Origin: Chloroflexota bacterium
Lineage (GTDB): Bacteria; Chloroflexota; Anaerolineae; UBA2200
Assembly: GCA_030607875.1 (NCBI GenBank)
Contig: JAUWJD010000041.1
Span: 1-33,823, forward strand
Direction of reading: 5' to 3'
DNA: 33,823 nucleotides
The notes below the pieces were generated by a model. It made no database searches. It was not told where the DNA came from and was given only the letters and a program-made list of their open reading frames with translations. Position 1 is the first letter of the stretch; every line of letters begins with the position of its first letter. This document shows positions 31,733 to 33,823 of the stretch, piece by piece. The position numbers and the translations under genes are program-made.

Positions 31733-32182
31733 TCACTCGTTGCCGAGCGAACTGTCTTGCTCTTTGATCTCAATACCCATACTGCGGGCAGTGCCTTCAA
31801 TGATCCTCATCGCGCCTTCCAGGTCAATGGCGTTGAGATCTCGCAACTTCAGAGTGGCGATCTCTCTCACTTGTTGGTGTGTGATCTGGCCGACTTTGAT
31901 CCTGTTGGGTGCGGGGGAACCCTTTTCTACGCCCGCGGCTTTCTTCAACAGATCGTAGGCGGGGGGCGTCTTGGTGATGAAGGTGAACGAGCGGTCAGTA
32001 TACACTGTGATTTCTGCAGGGATGACTGAGCCAGCCATTTTGGCCGTCCGCGCGTTGTATTCCTTGCAAAAGGCCATGATGTTGACGCCGTGCTGGCCCA
32101 GGGCAGGACCTACAGGCGGCGCGGGATTTGCTTTTCCCGCCTCGATTTGCAGCTTGATAATTGCCTTGACTTTCTTAGTCAC
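31733..32182 (-). CDS. rplK: 50S ribosomal protein L11
   Basis: 149 aa, GTG start with AGGAGG upstream. [20 protein letters not shown] with [21 protein letters not shown] is the diagnostic N-terminal domain. The C-terminal domain, [43 protein letters not shown], binds the GTPase-associated 23S rRNA. It follows nusG by 27 nt and precedes rplA, the standard order. Confidence 0.97.
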   Translation of the reverse strand: MTKKVKAIIKLQIEAGKANPAPPVGPALGQHGVNIMAFCKEYNARTAKMAGSVIPAEITVYTDRSFTFITKTPPAYDLLKKAAGVEKGSPAPNRIKVGQITHQQVREIATLKLRDLNAIDLEGAMRIIEGTARSMGIEIKEQDSSLGNE

Positions 32183-32209
32183 AAATCCTCCTGGTGCTCG
32201 GATGCTTGC

Positions 32210-33046
32210 TCACTGTTTCTGCACTTGCAGGAAGTCGAGTTCCACGGGTGTGTCACGCCCGAAGAAGGAGACCATCACGCGGACTCTGCCCTTGTCCAGG
32301 TTCAATTCGTCGACGACGCCCACAAAATCAACAAAGGGGCCGTCGATGATGCGCACTGTCTCGCCCTCACGGAAGCCCACCTTGATTTTCGGCGCTTCCA
32401 TCTCCATCCGCTTAAAGATCTTGTCGACTTCGCCTGGCCGCAGCGAGGATGGCTTGTCCCCCAAGCCAACGAAGCCGGTAACGCCTGGTGTGTTGCGCAC
32501 GACGTACCAGGATTCTTCATCCATGATCATCTGTACGAGGATGTAGCCGGGAAAGACGCGCTTCTTCGACGTGCGGCGATGGCCTCCCCTGATTTCGATT
32601 TCTTCCTCGGTGGGCACCACGACCTGGAACACCTTGTCTTGCATGTTCATGGACTCGATGCGGTGCTCAAGGTTGTTTTTGACCTTGTTCTCGTAGCCGG
32701 AATAGCTGTGCACGACGTACCAGGCGCGCCCGTCGTCGATTTCCTCTGGCTCTTCTTCTGTTTCCGGCTCCTCGGCAGCCAGTTCATCCTGCTCCTGCAG
32801 CTCTTCTTTCGCCTCGGGCGCTGTCTCTACAGAGGCAGGCTGTGGCGCCGGGGTGACAGGTTCTTCCGGTGGTTCCTGCTGCTCCTGCAGCCCCGCTTCC
32901 GCCTCGGGCGCTGTCTCCGCAGAGGCGAGCTGTTCCGCTTCGGTGACAAGCTCTTCTGCCACAGCGGTCTCGGCGCTTTGGGGCTCTGTTGATTTGATTT
33001 CGTTTTCTACTTCGTTCGCCAAAAGTGGACTTGACGTGTCGCTCAT
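32210..33046 (-). CDS. nusG: Transcription termination/antitermination factor NusG with long acidic N-terminal extension
   Basis: 278 aa versus about 180 for E. coli NusG. The core starts near residue 106: RAWYVVHSYSGYENKV, KKRVFPGYILVQMIMDEESWYVVRNTPGVTGFVG (NGN domain), then the KOW domain VGFREGETVRIIDGPFVDFVG. It binds RNA polymerase and couples transcription to Rho or ribosomes. The first ~105 residues are very rich in Glu, Ala, Pro and Gln and contain two 30-aa repeats. The ATG at 33046 lies 4 nt after the secE stop, with no strong RBS, so translational coupling to secE is likely. A shorter start is not evident. Confidence 0.95.
   Translation of the reverse strand: MSDTSSPLLANEVENEIKSTEPQSAETAVAEELVTEAEQLASAETAPEAEAGLQEQQEPPEEPVTPAPQPASVETAPEAKEELQEQDELAAEEPETEEEPEEIDDGRAWYVVHSYSGYENKVKNNLEHRIESMNMQDKVFQVVVPTEEEIEIRGGHRRTSKKRVFPGYILVQMIMDEESWYVVRNTPGVTGFVGLGDKPSSLRPGEVDKIFKRMEMEAPKIKVGFREGETVRIIDGPFVDFVGVVDELNLDKGRVRVMVSFFGRDTPVELDFLQVQKQ
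32747..32926 (-). repeat. 90-bp tandem duplication in the NusG extension
   Basis: Two units (32837-32926 and 32747-32836) encode residues 41-70 and 71-100. Both begin ASxETAPEA and contain LQEQ. Identical blocks such as GCCTCGGGCG and GCTCCTGCAG recur exactly 90 bp apart. The 3' halves of the units have diverged more than the 5' halves. Confidence 0.8.
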
Positions 33047-33050
33047 AGTA

Positions 33051-33266
33051 TTACAGGCTGGTTCCTAGGCTGATGATGATTCTCATCAGCCACGAGAAGG
33101 CATAGTCAATCAGTGCCATGACGACACTTGCAGCTACCAACACCACCATCACAATTGTGCTCAGCCTCGTCACTTCTGCACGGGATGGCCAGGTGACCTT
33201 GCGTATTTCAGCACGGACTTCCTTAAAGTACTTTGTTATGCGGTTGTTTGCAAGTGCAGGGGCCAT
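33051..33266 (-). CDS. secE: Preprotein translocase subunit SecE
   Basis: 71 aa with one transmembrane helix (STIVMVVLVAASVVMALIDYAF), preceded by the conserved cytoplasmic amphipathic motif YFKEVRAEIRKVTWPSRAEV. Clamps SecY in the SecYEG channel. CGGAGC precedes the ATG. It sits between tRNA-Trp and nusG, the normal bacterial arrangement. Confidence 0.95.
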   Translation of the reverse strand: MAPALANNRITKYFKEVRAEIRKVTWPSRAEVTRLSTIVMVVLVAASVVMALIDYAFSWLMRIIISLGTSL

Positions 33267-33297
33267 TGGTCGCTCCGATTTTGTATGCCTGACATTT

Positions 33298-33361
33298 CAA
33301 GACACCGTATCGTCAGGGTGGTTTCTGCCTGCAGACCGCATTCCTGCGACACGGTGCCTTG
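33298..33361 (-). other. Long stem-loop between tRNA-Trp and secE
   Basis: On the minus strand CAAGGCACCGTGTCG (33361-33347) pairs over 15 bp, including two G-U pairs, with CGATACGGTGTCTTG (33312-33298) around a loop of 34 nt. No U-tract follows (TGAAATG), so it is not a standard terminator. A processing site separating tRNA from mRNA, or a regulatory leader of secE-nusG, would fit. This is inference. Confidence 0.5.
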
Positions 33362-33375
33362 AAGAAATCATGCAG

Positions 33376-33448
<73 letters not shown>

Positions 33449-33478
33449 ATGATCCCGATCTCTGGCAGTTGTGTTAGT

Positions 33479-33643
33479 CTATTTGGCCTCACGATGCAAG
33501 GTGTGCGTCCGGCACCTGGGGCAGTACTTCTTCAGTTCGATGCGCCCCGGATCGTTCCTCCGGTTCTTGCTCGTAGTATAGTTCCTTTCCTTGCACTCTG
33601 TGCAGGCAAGGGTGATTACGATGCGGTTCTCTTTCTTTGCCAC
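33479..33643 (-). CDS. rpmG: 50S ribosomal protein L33
   Basis: 54 aa, GTG start at 33643. The protein reads [24 protein letters not shown], then [17 protein letters not shown]. Two CxxC pairs (CTEC and CPRC) make it the zinc-binding form. GGAG lies about 9 nt upstream of the start. It sits between tuf and tRNA-Trp, the classical order. Confidence 0.95.
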   Translation of the reverse strand: MAKKENRIVITLACTECKERNYTTSKNRRNDPGRIELKKYCPRCRTHTLHREAK

Positions 33644-33692
33644 TGTGTGTCACTCCACGCTTGCCCCCGCCCAAGCAGGGACAAGCGTCTTC

Positions 33693-33823
33693 TTATTCCA
33701 GGATCTTGGTGACCACGCCAGCGCCGACGGTGCGGCCGCCTTCACGAATGGCGAAGTGTGATCCAGCTTCCAAAGCCACGGGAACAATGAGCTTGACCTT
33801 CATCTGCACATTGTCGCCGGGCA
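33693..33823 (-). CDS. tuf: Elongation factor Tu, C-terminal end (partial, runs off the window)
   Basis: The last 42 codons of EF-Tu: [20 protein letters not shown], then [22 protein letters not shown] and TAA at 33693-33695. Domain 3 of the factor that delivers aminoacyl-tRNA to the ribosome. The 5' part lies beyond the window edge. Confidence 0.97.
   Translation of the reverse strand, partial: PGDNVQMKVKLIVPVALEAGSHFAIREGGRTVGAGVVTKILE

Overview
The window reads as a stretch of a moderately GC-rich bacterial chromosome, most likely from Chloroflexota (an Anaerolineae-like lineage). This assignment is inference. It rests on the gene order tuf-rpmG-tRNA-Trp-secE-nusG-rplK-rplA-rplJ-rplL, a NusG with a long acidic N-terminal extension, a soluble S8 protease, and a complex I-like [NiFe] hydrogenase. 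No rRNA gene or other marker is present to settle the taxonomy.

Layout. 200-6224 (+): UDP-glucose dehydrogenase behind a near-consensus promoter, holo-ACP synthase, a free-standing protease-propeptide-like protein beside a subtilisin-type protease, a membrane pyrophosphatase and a class-I amidotransferase-like peptidase. 6293-10365 (-): a gyrase/topoisomerase IV A subunit followed by an AlbA_2/ATPase-fold regulator, closed by a strong terminator. 10366-12550: a large imperfect inverted repeat, a frameshifted gene remnant, 6-phosphofructokinase and an unidentified short ORF. 12619-15296 (-): an amidohydrolase, a RarA/MgsA-C-like protein and a glycerophosphodiester phosphodiesterase, read from a good promoter. 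15531-17581 (+): glycerol-3-phosphate dehydrogenase and a membrane-anchored HAD protein that has lost its nucleophile.

17975-27383 (+) is the main attraction. Eleven tightly packed or overlapping genes encode homologues of every core complex I subunit except the NADH module: a split NuoJ (MbhD/MbhE type), K, three L/M/N antiporter-like subunits, A, B, fused C-D, H and I. The C-D protein keeps all four cysteines of a [NiFe] active site, and the B protein has the hydrogenase-type CxxC. The system is therefore best read as a ferredoxin-linked, ion-pumping group 4 [NiFe] hydrogenase with a complex I-like membrane arm. Its NuoL-like subunit carries three 27-residue tandem repeats in the region expected to form the lateral helix. 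A tatA gene, a winged-helix protein and an alpha/beta hydrolase follow.

29800-33823 (-): the translation/transcription cluster tuf (partial), rpmG, tRNA-Trp, secE, nusG, rplK, rplA, an L10 leader with attenuator, rplJ and rplL. It is separated from the preceding + strand genes by a 36-bp perfect palindrome and a second hairpin.

Together the hydrogenase and the pyrophosphatase suggest an anaerobic or fermentative, energy-limited lifestyle in which ferredoxin oxidation and PPi hydrolysis both charge the membrane. That is inference. No hydrogenase maturation genes lie in the window.
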